Below, piece by piece: positions 1 to 9,042 of a stretch of 35,971 nt of DNA. The stretch lies in assembly GCF_009932375.1 (NCBI RefSeq), contig NZ_BLJG01000007.1, forward strand, positions 1-35,971, read 5' to 3'. The translations under genes and the position numbers were made by a program. Source of the stretch: Pseudomonas juntendi. GTDB taxonomy: Bacteria; Pseudomonadota; Gammaproteobacteria; Pseudomonadales; Pseudomonadaceae. The notes under the pieces are model-generated. The model did not search any database. It saw only the letters and a list, made by a program, of their open reading frames with translations, and was not told where the DNA came from. Each line of letters begins with the position of its first letter. Positions within the stretch are counted from its first letter, which is position 1.

Positions 1-20
1 CTCCCACAGGGATCGCAGCA

Positions 21-37
21 GGGCTGCCAAGCAGCCC
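21..37. terminator. Stem-loop after the FMN-binding glutamate synthase-like gene
   Basis: GGGCTGC at 21-27 pairs perfectly with GCAGCCC at 31-37 around a 3-base loop, 11 bases past the stop codon of the minus-strand gene. There is no clear T-run, so it is either a weak intrinsic terminator or an mRNA 3'-end stabiliser. Confidence 0.45.
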
Positions 38-47
38 CCGGGGCGCG

Positions 48-1667
48 TCAGGCCGCCACCTCACTGTGCGGCTCGAAGCTGTCGGCCCTGGCCAGCTGCC
101 ACATGCGCGAGTAGAACTGGCCATCCACCTCGCCGGTGAGCAGCTCGCCCGGCTTGAGGAACACATGCATCTGCGAGAACAGCTTGATCTCGGTGGCCGA
201 GATGCGGCGCACCAAGTGCTTGGCCTCCAGCTGTGCAGGGTGTTCCAGGCCAGCCGCCGCCAGCATTTCTGCCAGCGCGCGCAAGGTGTTGTGGTGGAAG
301 TTCAACACCCGCTGGGCCTTGTCCGGTACTACCAGTGCGCGTTGGCGCAGCGGGTCTTGCGTGGCCACGCCAGTGGGGCATTTGTTGGTGTGGCAGCTTT
401 GCGACTGGATGCAGCCAATGGCGAACATGAAGCCGCGCGCCGAGTTGGCCCAGTCGGCGCCAATGGCCAGTACGCTGGCGATATCGAAGGCGCTGACGAT
501 CTTGCCGCTGGCGCCCAGCTTGATCTTGTCGCGCAGGTTCAGCCCGACCAAGGTGTTGTGCACGAACAGCAACCCCTCACGCAGGGGCACGCCAATGTGA
601 TCGGTGAATTCCACCGGCGCCGCGCCGGTGCCGCCTTCCTTGCCATCGACGACGATGAAATCCGGCAGGATACCGGTCTCCAGCATGGCCTTGGCGATGC
701 CCATGAACTCCCACGGGTGGCCCAGGCAGAACTTGAAACCCACCGGCTTGCCGCCGGACAGTTCGCGTAGCTGGGCGATGAACTGCATCATCTCGATGGG
801 GGTGGAAAAGGCGCTGTGCCGTGATGGCGAAATGCAGTCTTCGCCCATCAGCACGCCACGGGTCTCGGCAATTTCCTGGGTGACCTTGTGCTTGGGCAGG
901 ATGCCGCCATGGCCAGGCTTGGCGCCCTGGCTCATCTTCACTTCGATCATGCGCACCTGCGGGCTACGGGCTTGTGCGGCGAAGCGCTCAGGGTCGAAAC
1001 GCCCGTCCGCGGTGCGGCAGCCAAAGTAGCCGCTGCCCAGTTCCCATACCAGGTCACCACCGTGTTCACGGTGGTACGGGCTGATGCTGCCTTCGCCAGT
1101 GTCATGGTGGAAGTTGCCCAGTTTGGCGCCCTGGTTGAGCGCGCGGATAGCGTTGGCGCTGAGCGAGCCGAAGCTCATGGCCGAGATGTTGAAAATCGAG
1201 GCCGAATACGGCTGGCTGCACTGCGGCCCACCAATGATGATGCGGAAGCTGGCCGGGTCGGCCAACGGTGCCGGGCGCATGGAGTGGCCAATGAACTCGA
1301 AGCCGGACTGGTACACATCGATCAAGGTGCCGAACGGTTTGTCGGAAGCTTCGTTCTTGGCCCGGGCATACACCAGCGAGCGCTGCGCACGGGAGAACGG
1401 CAGTGCGTCGCTGTCGGACTCCAGCAGGTACTGGCGGATCTCCGGGCGGATGGCCTCTACCAGGTAGCGGATGTTGCCCAGGATGGGGTAGTTGCGGCGC
1501 ACGGCGTGGCGCTGCTGCAGCAGGTCGAACAGCCCGATCAGGCTGAGAACGCCGGCGGTCAGGGTGAAGGGCCACAGCCATTCATGCTGGCTGAAGGGCA
1601 GGCTCGCCAAGGTGAACAGGACACAGGCGGCGAAGAAGGCATAGCGGCTGAGAAGTGACAGGCTCAT
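48..1667 (-). CDS. FMN-binding glutamate synthase family protein, membrane-anchored
   Basis: The protein (539 aa) resembles the FMN-binding synthase domain of the glutamate synthase large subunit but has no glutaminase domain. Two hydrophobic helices near the N-terminus (about residues 8-47) suggest an inner-membrane anchor with a cytosolic catalytic barrel. The C-terminal half has the Cys-x5-Cys-x4-Cys pattern (CIQSQSCHTNKCPTG), which in glutamate synthase binds a 3Fe-4S cluster. The start at 1667 is preferred because AAGGA lies 7 bases upstream; an in-frame start 63 bases further out has no such site. Substrate and electron partner are unknown. Proteins of this type are widespread and are often called glutamate synthase, but no small subunit lies nearby, so true GOGAT activity should not be assumed. 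Confidence 0.9.
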   Translation of the reverse strand: MSLSLLSRYAFFAACVLFTLASLPFSQHEWLWPFTLTAGVLSLIGLFDLLQQRHAVRRNYPILGNIRYLVEAIRPEIRQYLLESDSDALPFSRAQRSLVYARAKNEASDKPFGTLIDVYQSGFEFIGHSMRPAPLADPASFRIIIGGPQCSQPYSASIFNISAMSFGSLSANAIRALNQGAKLGNFHHDTGEGSISPYHREHGGDLVWELGSGYFGCRTADGRFDPERFAAQARSPQVRMIEVKMSQGAKPGHGGILPKHKVTQEIAETRGVLMGEDCISPSRHSAFSTPIEMMQFIAQLRELSGGKPVGFKFCLGHPWEFMGIAKAMLETGILPDFIVVDGKEGGTGAAPVEFTDHIGVPLREGLLFVHNTLVGLNLRDKIKLGASGKIVSAFDIASVLAIGADWANSARGFMFAIGCIQSQSCHTNKCPTGVATQDPLRQRALVVPDKAQRVLNFHHNTLRALAEMLAAAGLEHPAQLEAKHLVRRISATEIKLFSQMHVFLKPGELLTGEVDGQFYSRMWQLARADSFEPHSEVAA

Positions 1668-1762
1668 ACGGGGTCCTTGCGATGGCGCGGTCAGGCTCAG
1701 GGCCTGGGGGCAAACCCCGACCATAGCCAAGTTGCCGGGCGCTGCAAATTAAAATCGGGGTA

Positions 1763-1779
1763 GCGAAAATCATTCTCGC
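1763..1779. promoter_or_regulatory. Fur-like palindrome upstream of the FMN-binding gene
   Basis: GCGAAAATCATTCTCGC is a 17-bp near-perfect palindrome with one mismatched pair. Its AATCATTCTC part resembles the right half of Pseudomonas Fur boxes. It lies about 96 bp before the chosen start of the minus-strand gene, in the 160-bp gap after lhr. The Fur assignment is an inference from similarity to the consensus. Confidence 0.35.
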
Positions 1780-1827
1780 CACGCCAAGCCTCAGCAGCCC
1801 TGGCCCATGCTCGGCAGGGCAGGCTGT

Positions 1828-4800
1828 TTACGGTGCCCCGCGCAGCAGCTTCTGTCGCCAGCTTTCCTGCTCGTGCACGGGCGCCTCGCTCAGGTACACA
1901 GGGCGCCCGGCCACGCGCTTGGCCACTGGCACGCCGTCGCGGTACAGCAGGCGGTTGCCGCTCACCGCCGGCACCTTCACCCCCGGCAGCAACGAGCCGA
2001 TCAGGTTCAGCGGGTCACTGGCACTGACCACCTGCAGTGCGCCGTCCGCCTCGCGCCGGCGTACCTGGCGCAGTAACCCGACCGCCTCCGGCAAGGCAAA
2101 TTGTTCACCGGCCAACCCGGCAATGAAGCGCCCCCCGCGGATCTCACCGCGTGCCTCCAGCCGGTGGTAGCAGCGCAGCAGTTCCCGCCACGGTGGCAGT
2201 ACATCGCTCTCGCGCTCCAGCAGCCGCCAGCACACCACGCCATAGCGCCTTAGCAGGGCGTGGGCGATGTGCTCCAGGCGCTGGCTGTCATCCGCCGTGC
2301 CCTGGCGCAGCAATGCCCAGCGCCCGGCATGGGACATGCTGCTGGACAACGGTGCATGGCCGCGCCAGCGGGTGCGTGAAGCGCGTTTCGCCGCCGGGGC
2401 GATCAGGCTGCGCAGGCCAGTGAAGCTGTCGGCACCTACCAGGCCGGCACCCACCAGTTCCTGCAACGCTGTTTCCAGTTCGCTGGGTAGCAGGCGGGCA
2501 TCGTGGGTCAGTTCGTCGAAGAACAACGCGCCCTGAGCCTGCAGCACCTCATGTACCCGCTGCGCCCGTGCGCCAAGGCTCTGTACGGCAGGCGCGGGCG
2601 CCAGGCTGCGCCACAGCCCCAGGTGCTCCCGAGGCAGCAACACCAGCGGGGTGCTCGACAAGGTGCTGCCTGAGCGGCTCGCGGCCAGCCGGCTCCAGGC
2701 GAATTGCCCGCTGCGGCACGCATCATCGAGCCAGTGGGGGCTGTAGTCGTGGATGCGTGCGGGCAGCAGTTCGGCCTCCCAGGCTGCGGCTGCACTGGGG
2801 AAGCCCTGCAACTGCCCAAGCACCTCGGCTACAGCCTGCGGGCCACGCAGCCGCGTGTCAGGTGCCAGGTGCTGCCAGTCGAACAGAAAACGCATGAAGT
2901 CCTGCAGGCTGACCGGCTCGATTTCGCGACGCAAGCGCTTGACCGTGTAGCGGTGGATGCGTGCCAGCAAATGGCGTTCGCACCATTGCAGCTCGCTGGC
3001 GGCCGGGCTGAAATAGCCGCGCAGCACATAACCTTCGGCTTCCAGGCGGGCCAGGGCCTGTTCGACTGCCTGCGGCGGCATGCCCAACGGCGCGGCGATC
3101 TGTACCAGCGTCTGTGGGCCATGGGCGCTCAGGCGGCCACGCAGCAGTTCGCCCAGGGCATTGTCGGGCTCGATGGGCTGGTCGAAGCCAGGCAACTGTT
3201 CCAGCGCCGGTTCGAGGGGCGTCGCCGGGTAGATCGCCTGCAGCAGGTTCAGGCGCTCGCGGGCCAGCCACAACTGCTCTCGGGGCAGGCGCAAGGCGCG
3301 GCCGGCCTTGGCCAGTTGCCTGAGGAACAGGTTCCAACCAGGGTTGGCGCTGACCTGCGCCTGGCTGATGGCGCCCAGGCTCATCAAGGTTTCGTGCATT
3401 TCGTCGCTATTGCGCGGCTGCGGCCAGGCCTCGGCGGCCACGGCAGCGATGGCGTCGGCGTCCAGTGCGCCCAGGTCGTCACTGCTGTGCACCTCGTTCC
3501 AGCGCCGGTTGAGCACCGCCTGGGTACGCCGCTCTTCCAGCGGTGCGTCGTCGAGGAACGTATAAGGCCGGGCATTGAGAATGGCCGACGCCAGCGGCGA
3601 TGGCGCAGGCAGATCGCGGCACAGCAGGCGTACCGCCCCGCTTTCCATACGCCTCAACAGGGCCAGCCAGCCCGTGCAATCCAGGGCCTCGTGCAGGCAG
3701 TCGTCGAGGGTCTGCTCGACCAGCGGGTGCTCGGGTATCTGCCGCTCGCCGGCGATATTTTCCAGGCAGGCGATCTGGTCGGGAAACACCGCGGCAACCA
3801 GGTCTTCGCTTTTCATGCGCTGGATTTGCGGCGCTACTTTGCGCCCGCCCACGAAGCGCGGCAGGGCCATGGCGACACTGGCGTTCCAGCGCCAGCGCAC
3901 ACCGAACAGTGGCGCTTCGAGCACGGCCTGTATGAGGAGGGCTTCTGCGGTGCCGCTTTTCAGGTAACGCCAGACCTCGTCGAGGTCGAAACTGTGGCTG
4001 GTGGACAGCGACAGCACGATGGCGTCCTCGCTGGCGGCCGCCTGCAGTTCGAAATTGAAGGTACGACAGAAGCGTTTGCGCAAGGCCAGGCCCCAGGCGC
4101 GATTGATGCGGCTGCCGTAGGGCGAATGGATGATCAGCTGGGTGCCGCCGGAGGCATCGAAGAAACGCTCCATCACCAACGTTTCCTGCGAGGGCAGGGC
4201 ACCGAGCACGTCGCGGGTACGGGCCAGGTAGTCGAGCAACTGCTCGGCGCAGTCTTCGCCCAGCTCGAACGTACCCTGCAACCATGCCGACACCGCGCGG
4301 GTATCGCCGTCGGCCAGCGTCAGCTGCTGGTCAAGCTGTGCCTGCAGCCTGGCCACGGCAGCGGACAGTTCGTCGCTGCGGCCAGGGGCCTCGCCGAGCC
4401 AGAACGGAATGGTGGGCGGCAGCCCTTGGGCATCCTCCACCCGAACCCGGCCCGACTCGACGCGCAGAATGCGGTACGAGGCATTGCCCAGCTGGAAGAT
4501 GTCGCCTGCGATGCTCTCCACCGCGAAGTCTTCATTGACGCTGCCAATGTTCAGCGCCTGCGGCTCCAGCAATACGCTGTAGTCGGCATTGTCCGGAAGG
4601 GTGCCGCCACTGGTCAGCGCGGTCAGCTGGCTGCCGCGGCGGCCCCGCAATGTGCCGCTTACCGCATCGCGGTGCAGGTAGGCACTGCGTACGCCCTGGC
4701 GGCCGTTGTAGCCCTCGGCAAGCATGCGCAGCAAGGCCTGGTAGTGCTGCTGGTCGAGGTGGGCATAGGGTGTGGCCTGGCGCAGGCAGTCGAACAACGC

Positions 4801-6102
4801 CTGTTCGTGCCACGGCTGGTTGCAGGCTTCGGCGACGATCTGCTGGGCCAGCACGTCCAGGGGCGCCCGGGGTATGTGCAGCGCCTCCAGTTCCCCCCGG
4901 CGTACGCAGTCGAGCAGGGCCACGCACTCGATCAGGTCGTCACGCGATGTCGGGAACAAGCGCCCTTTGGGCACGCCATCGACCTGGTGGCTGGCGCGGC
5001 CAACCCGTTGCAGGAAGGCGGCAATCGAACCCGGCGAGGCAACCTGGCAGACCAGGTCGATGTCGCCAATGTCGATGCCCAGCTCCAGTGACGCGGTGGC
5101 CACCAGCACCTGCAACTGGCCGTGCTTGAGCCGTTGCTCGGCGCTCAGGCGCAGCTCCTTGGCCAGGCTGCCATGGTGCGCGGCCACGACATCCTTGCCC
5201 AGGCGGTCGCTGAGGTGGCGGGTGATGCGCTCAGCCAGGCGCCGGGTGTTGACGAATACCAGGGTGGTGCGATGCTCGCGGGCCAGGGCTGCCAGGCGGT
5301 CGTAGACCAGGCCCCAGACATCGGTGGCCATGACCGCCCCCAGCGGTACCGGCGGCAGCTCGATGGCCAGGTCGCGTGGCCGGGCATGGCCAACATCGAC
5401 AACCGCGCAGGGCCGGCCGCTCCCGACCAGAAACTGCGCCACCCGCGCCACCGGGCGCTGTGTGGCAGACAGGCCAATACGGCGCAAGGGCCGGCCTGCC
5501 AGGGCCTGCAAACGTTCCAGGGTCAGTGCCAGATGCGCCCCGCGCTTGTTGCCGGCCAAGGCGTGGATCTCGTCGACGATTACCGTATGCACGTTGCGCA
5601 GGCCTTCACGACCAGACGCCGAACCCATCAGTACATACAGGGATTCAGGGGTCGTTACCAGAATGTGCGGTGCCAGCTTGCGCATGGCGGCGCGTTCTTT
5701 TTGCGGTGTATCGCCGGTGCGCACGGCGGTAGTGATGCGGGGTGCAGCCAGGCCCTGTTCTGCCAGGGCCTGGCTGATACCCTCGAGCGGGGCTTGCAGG
5801 TTGACGCGGATGTCATTGGACAGCGCCTTGAGCGGCGAAACATAGACCACCTGGGTCTGCGCCGGCAGCTGGCCCTGCTGCGCCAGGCCCTGGCAGAACA
5901 GTTCATCGAGCACGGCCAGGAACGCGCTCAGGGTCTTGCCCGAGCCGGTGGGTGCGGCCAACAGCATCGACTGGCCGCCATGGACCAAGGGCCAGGCCTG
6001 GGCCTGGGCATCGGTAACGGTTGCGAAGTGGCGGCCGAACCAGGTGCGTACGGCGGGGTGGAACAGTTCGAGCACCGGGTGCTGTTGGGCGGGCAGGTTC
6101 AT
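1828..6102 (-). CDS. lhr: Large ATP-dependent helicase Lhr
   Basis: This 1424-aa protein is a superfamily 2 helicase of the Lhr (large helicase-related) family, 3'-to-5' DNA translocases linked to DNA repair. The N-terminal RecA lobe has the Walker A motif APTGSGKT and the DEIH box (VDEIHAL). The second lobe has the ELGIDIGDIDLV stretch and the QRVGRASH motif. After these comes the long Lhr-specific C-terminal region (winged helix, core and CTD), so the protein is full length; E. coli Lhr is about 1540 aa. The start at 6102 (MNLPAQQHP) was chosen because the helicase homology begins soon after it; the Shine-Dalgarno is poor. A 20-residue longer version exists in frame. The gene is divergent from the NUDIX gene and no operon partner is evident. 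Confidence 0.93.
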   Translation of the reverse strand: MNLPAQQHPVLELFHPAVRTWFGRHFATVTDAQAQAWPLVHGGQSMLLAAPTGSGKTLSAFLAVLDELFCQGLAQQGQLPAQTQVVYVSPLKALSNDIRVNLQAPLEGISQALAEQGLAAPRITTAVRTGDTPQKERAAMRKLAPHILVTTPESLYVLMGSASGREGLRNVHTVIVDEIHALAGNKRGAHLALTLERLQALAGRPLRRIGLSATQRPVARVAQFLVGSGRPCAVVDVGHARPRDLAIELPPVPLGAVMATDVWGLVYDRLAALAREHRTTLVFVNTRRLAERITRHLSDRLGKDVVAAHHGSLAKELRLSAEQRLKHGQLQVLVATASLELGIDIGDIDLVCQVASPGSIAAFLQRVGRASHQVDGVPKGRLFPTSRDDLIECVALLDCVRRGELEALHIPRAPLDVLAQQIVAEACNQPWHEQALFDCLRQATPYAHLDQQHYQALLRMLAEGYNGRQGVRSAYLHRDAVSGTLRGRRGSQLTALTSGGTLPDNADYSVLLEPQALNIGSVNEDFAVESIAGDIFQLGNASYRILRVESGRVRVEDAQGLPPTIPFWLGEAPGRSDELSAAVARLQAQLDQQLTLADGDTRAVSAWLQGTFELGEDCAEQLLDYLARTRDVLGALPSQETLVMERFFDASGGTQLIIHSPYGSRINRAWGLALRKRFCRTFNFELQAAASEDAIVLSLSTSHSFDLDEVWRYLKSGTAEALLIQAVLEAPLFGVRWRWNASVAMALPRFVGGRKVAPQIQRMKSEDLVAAVFPDQIACLENIAGERQIPEHPLVEQTLDDCLHEALDCTGWLALLRRMESGAVRLLCRDLPAPSPLASAILNARPYTFLDDAPLEERRTQAVLNRRWNEVHSSDDLGALDADAIAAVAAEAWPQPRNSDEMHETLMSLGAISQAQVSANPGWNLFLRQLAKAGRALRLPREQLWLARERLNLLQAIYPATPLEPALEQLPGFDQPIEPDNALGELLRGRLSAHGPQTLVQIAAPLGMPPQAVEQALARLEAEGYVLRGYFSPAASELQWCERHLLARIHRYTVKRLRREIEPVSLQDFMRFLFDWQHLAPDTRLRGPQAVAEVLGQLQGFPSAAAAWEAELLPARIHDYSPHWLDDACRSGQFAWSRLAASRSGSTLSSTPLVLLPREHLGLWRSLAPAPAVQSLGARAQRVHEVLQAQGALFFDELTHDARLLPSELETALQELVGAGLVGADSFTGLRSLIAPAAKRASRTRWRGHAPLSSSMSHAGRWALLRQGTADDSQRLEHIAHALLRRYGVVCWRLLERESDVLPPWRELLRCYHRLEARGEIRGGRFIAGLAGEQFALPEAVGLLRQVRRREADGALQVVSASDPLNLIGSLLPGVKVPAVSGNRLLYRDGVPVAKRVAGRPVYLSEAPVHEQESWRQKLLRGAP

Positions 6103-6235
6103 GGGTTGGTTATGGAGGGGCACGGGCGCTTTGGCAAGGGGCCGTTCGTCTGGCCGGCACACGCGACAATGGCCTTGTCAGCCCAAGCGAGCCCGTGGGA
6201 TCCTCCCCGGCCATTGTTGCCAGCGAGTTCAGCCC

Positions 6236-6649
6236 ATGCCCAATACCATTCGCATCGCCGCCGCCCTGTTGCTCGACCCGCAGGGGCGCACCTTGCTGGT
6301 GCGCAAGCGTGGCACCGAAGCCTTCATGCAGCCGGGGGGCAAGATCGATGCGGGTGAAACGGCGCTGCAGGCACTGGTGCGCGAACTGCACGAGGAATTG
6401 GGCCTGCACATCGACCCGGCCCAGGCCGTGTACCTGGGCCAGTTCAGTGCCACGGCCGCCAATGAGCCCGGCTTCGAGGTGCAAGCCGAGCTGTTTCGAG
6501 TCGACAGCGCCGCTGCCGTGGTCCCGGCGGCAGAAATCGAGGAGGTGGTATGGCTGGCTGCAGATCAGGCGCCAGACCAGCCACTGGCGCCCTTGACCCG
6601 CGACCTGATCCTGCCGCTGTACCGCCAGTTGCTCAACGCACCGCGCTGA
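6236..6649 (+). CDS. NUDIX hydrolase (MutT-like)
   Basis: This 137-aa protein has a clear Nudix box: GGKIDAGE, seven residues, then RELHEELGL, matching G-x5-E-x7-R-E-x2-E-E-x-G. Nudix enzymes hydrolyse nucleoside diphosphates linked to another group, using Mg2+ held by the RExxEE glutamates. The remainder is a typical short single-domain Nudix fold, so the substrate cannot be told from sequence. ATG 6236 was chosen because the N-terminal beta strand (NTIRIAAALLL) begins immediately after it; the open frame extends further upstream but only into the shadow of lhr. Its last 17 bases overlap the 3' end of the convergent metR-like gene. Confidence 0.92.
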   Translation: MPNTIRIAAALLLDPQGRTLLVRKRGTEAFMQPGGKIDAGETALQALVRELHEELGLHIDPAQAVYLGQFSATAANEPGFEVQAELFRVDSAAAVVPAAEIEEVVWLAADQAPDQPLAPLTRDLILPLYRQLLNAPR

Positions 6650-7550
6650 CGCCGTCGAGGGTGGCGAAGGAGGTGTCCTTGGCGGTCAGCAGAAAGTCGC
6701 GCATGTACGGCGCATCGAGCATGTCGGTGCGTACAGCGGCGTAAAGCGTGGCAAACAGGCCTTTCTCGCCCAGGCGCTTGCCTTTCACATAACCCCGCGC
6801 GCTGTACTCATGCAAAGCCCAGTGCGGCATGCCGCAGACGCCCCGGCCGCTGGCGACCAGTTGCATCATCATTACCGTCAGCTCCGAGGTGCGCACAGCG
6901 GCCGGCTCGATGTCGGCCGGTTCCAGGAAGCGGGTGAAGATGTCCAGGCGGTCGCGCTCCACCGGGTAGGTGATCAGGGTCTGGTCGAGCAGGTCCTGGG
7001 GCACGATATACGGCTTGCTGGCCAGCGCATGCTGGTTGGCGACCGCCAGCATGGCTTCGTAGGTGAACAGCGGCACGTAGGTGATGCCGGCCAGGTCCAC
7101 CGGGTCGGAGGTCACCACCAGGTCAAGGTCACCACGGGCCAGGGCTGGCAAGGGTGCAAAGGCGAAGCCGGAGGCCAGGTCCAGCTCGACTTCCGGCCAG
7201 GCATCGCGGAACTGGTCGATGGTCGGCATCAGCCACTGGAAACAGCTGTGGCATTCGATTGCCATGTGCAGGCGCCCGGCCGTACCGCCGGCCAGGCGTG
7301 CGATGTCGCGTTCGGCACCCCGTAGCAACGGCAGGGTGGCATCGGCCAGTTGCAGCAGGCGCAGCCCGGCGCTGGTAAAGCGTATCGGCTTGCTCTTGCG
7401 TACGAACAGCGGCAGGCCCAGGCGTTCTTCCAGCTCCTTGAACTGGTGAGACAGCGCCGACTGGGTCAGATGCAGGCGCTCGGCGGCTTCCACAAGGCTG
7501 TCGGCCTCGCGCAAGGCATGAAGGGTTTTCAGGTGGCGGATCTCCAGCAC
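6633..7550 (-). CDS. metR: LysR-family transcriptional regulator, MetR type
   Basis: The protein (305 aa) has an N-terminal LysR winged helix-turn-helix (about residues 1-60, including SALSHQFKELEERLGLPLF) followed by the periplasmic-binding-like effector domain. The first 80 residues follow E. coli MetR closely (HLKTLxALR, LHxTQSALSHQF, LFVRKSxPxRFT), which supports the MetR assignment. MetR activates methionine biosynthesis genes with homocysteine as co-effector. The start is a GTG at 7550, with GGAG 6 bases upstream; the reading frame stays open further out, but only in the region antisense to no gene and then across aauR. No met gene lies in the window, so the target genes are elsewhere. 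It follows aauR on the same strand after a gap holding a strong hairpin, and is probably transcribed separately. Confidence 0.88.
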   Translation of the reverse strand: MLEIRHLKTLHALREADSLVEAAERLHLTQSALSHQFKELEERLGLPLFVRKSKPIRFTSAGLRLLQLADATLPLLRGAERDIARLAGGTAGRLHMAIECHSCFQWLMPTIDQFRDAWPEVELDLASGFAFAPLPALARGDLDLVVTSDPVDLAGITYVPLFTYEAMLAVANQHALASKPYIVPQDLLDQTLITYPVERDRLDIFTRFLEPADIEPAAVRTSELTVMMMQLVASGRGVCGMPHWALHEYSARGYVKGKRLGEKGLFATLYAAVRTDMLDAPYMRDFLLTAKDTSFATLDGVSAVR

Positions 7551-7642
7551 TGCTGACTCCGGGGTGTGAATGGGGTGAACGAAGCAATGAGTTGAGTTTC
7601 GCTCATGTTGGCAACGCTGTCGACTGGGCGTAGCGCCGCACC

Positions 7643-7693
7643 GCCTGCGGCTGGCCCCACACCCACTGGGGCCCGAGTACCCGCGCCGCAGGC
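7643..7693. terminator. Two-tier stem-loop between aauR and metR
   Basis: Outer stem GCCTGCGGC (7643-7651) pairs with GCCGCAGGC (7685-7693). Inside it, GGCCCC (7653-7658) pairs with GGGGCC (7668-7673). The structure begins 21 bases after the aauR stop codon and has no T-run. It may end or stabilise the aauSR transcript. Confidence 0.5.
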
Positions 7694-7713
7694 GCTTCAC
7701 ACCGTTGTTGAGG

Positions 7714-9042
7714 TCAACCGAGGCCGTATTTTTTGACCTTGTCGAACAGCGTGGTCTTGGCCATGCCCAGCTCCTGGCTGGCCTGGCTGAGGTTGCCGCC
7801 GGTGCGTTGCAGCGCATCGCTGAGCAGGTTGCGTTCGAACGCCTCCACTGCCTCGGCAAAGCCCAGGCCTTGGCTGGCCCCCCCGCTGGGCCCTTTCTTG
7901 AACGCCGGCAGGCCCAGGGCGTAGCGTTCGGCCACGTTGCGCAGTTCCCGCACATTGCCTGGCCAGTCGTGGGCGAGGAGGCGGGACAGGGTCTGGCTGT
8001 CCAGGGTCGGTGTTTCCCGATCGAAGCGCAGGGCCGATTGCTGCAGGAAGTGCTCGAACAATTGCAGGATGTCTTCGCGGCGCTCGCGCAGCGGTGGCAG
8101 CTCCAGGGTCACCACGTTCAACCGGTAGTACAGGTCGCTGCGGAACTGACCGCTTTGGCCCAGGCTATCGAGGTCGGCCTTGGTTGCCGCAATCACCCGG
8201 CAATCCACGGCAATGCTCTGGTTTGACCCCAACCGTTCCAGGGTGCGCTCCTGCAAGACGCGCAGCAGCTTGATCTGCAGGTTGATCGGCATGCTCTCCA
8301 CCTCGTCGAGGAATAGCGTGCCGCCATTGGCGTGTTCGATCTTGCCGATACGGCGCTTGCCGGCACCGGTGAAGGCGTTGGCCTCGTGGCCAAAAATCTC
8401 GGTCTCGAACAGGTTTTCCGGCAGGCCGCCGCAGTTCAGTGCCACGAAGGGCTGGCCCTGGCGACGGCTGAAGTCATGCAGGCAGCGTGCGACCAGTTCC
8501 TTGCCGGTGCCGGTCTCGCCCTCGATGAGCACGTTGGCCGAGGTGTCGGCCACATTGGCAATCAGCTCGCGCAGGTGCTCCATGGCCGGCGAGCGGCCGA
8601 TGATACGGCCTTCCAGGCTGCTCTGTTCGGCCAGCTGGCGGCGCAAGGCAACCACTTCGCGCGACAGCCCCCGTTGCTCCAGGGCGCGGCGCACCACGTC
8701 GACCAGGCGTTCCGGGGAGAACGGCTTTTCCATGAAGTCGTAGGCACCATTGCGCATGGCACCAACGGCCATGTCGATGTCACCGTGGCCGGTGATCAGT
8801 ACCACCGGCAGGCTGCGGTCGCGGGCCTTCAGGCGGTTGAGCAGCTCCAGGCCGTCGATGCCGGGCAGGCGGATATCGCTGACGACGATACCAGCGAAAT
8901 CGTCGCCGATGCGCTCCAGCGCCTGCTCGGCACTGCCCACACCTTCGCAGGCGATGTCCTCCAGGGCCAGTGCCTGCTGGCAGCCGAGCAGCACATGCGG
9001 GTCGTCTTCGACGATCAGGACGGTAAGAGGCGCTTGGTTCAT
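7714..9042 (-). CDS. aauR: Sigma-54-dependent response regulator AauR
   Basis: This is a 442-aa NtrC/DctD-type activator. The receiver domain (about 1-120) has the acidic pair D13-D14, the phospho-acceptor D56 and K106. The AAA+ domain (about 145-375) has Walker A GETGTGKE near residue 175 and Walker B GGTLFLDE. A C-terminal Fis-type helix-turn-helix follows (GGNLSQASQELGM). The sigma-54 contact loop reads NAFTGA instead of GAFTGA (N222). The ATG overlaps the aauS stop by 4 bases (ATGA), so translation is likely coupled. Position beside the acidic amino acid ABC genes and similarity to the KT2440 AauR/AauS pair identify it as the activator of aatJQMP. Other DctD-type regulators are similar, so the name rests partly on context. 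Confidence 0.92.
   Translation of the reverse strand: MNQAPLTVLIVEDDPHVLLGCQQALALEDIACEGVGSAEQALERIGDDFAGIVVSDIRLPGIDGLELLNRLKARDRSLPVVLITGHGDIDMAVGAMRNGAYDFMEKPFSPERLVDVVRRALEQRGLSREVVALRRQLAEQSSLEGRIIGRSPAMEHLRELIANVADTSANVLIEGETGTGKELVARCLHDFSRRQGQPFVALNCGGLPENLFETEIFGHEANAFTGAGKRRIGKIEHANGGTLFLDEVESMPINLQIKLLRVLQERTLERLGSNQSIAVDCRVIAATKADLDSLGQSGQFRSDLYYRLNVVTLELPPLRERREDILQLFEHFLQQSALRFDRETPTLDSQTLSRLLAHDWPGNVRELRNVAERYALGLPAFKKGPSGGASQGLGFAEAVEAFERNLLSDALQRTGGNLSQASQELGMAKTTLFDKVKKYGLG

Noticed and set aside
1668..1827. A terminator for lhr in the gap before the FMN-binding gene
   Set aside because: Only a 6-bp GCCCTG/CAGGGC pairing with a 12-base loop and no T-run could be seen.
2704..5091. 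A 795-codon open frame on the plus strand opposite lhr
   Set aside because: It is antisense to a clear helicase, has no recognisable motif, and long open antisense frames are common in GC-rich Pseudomonas genes.
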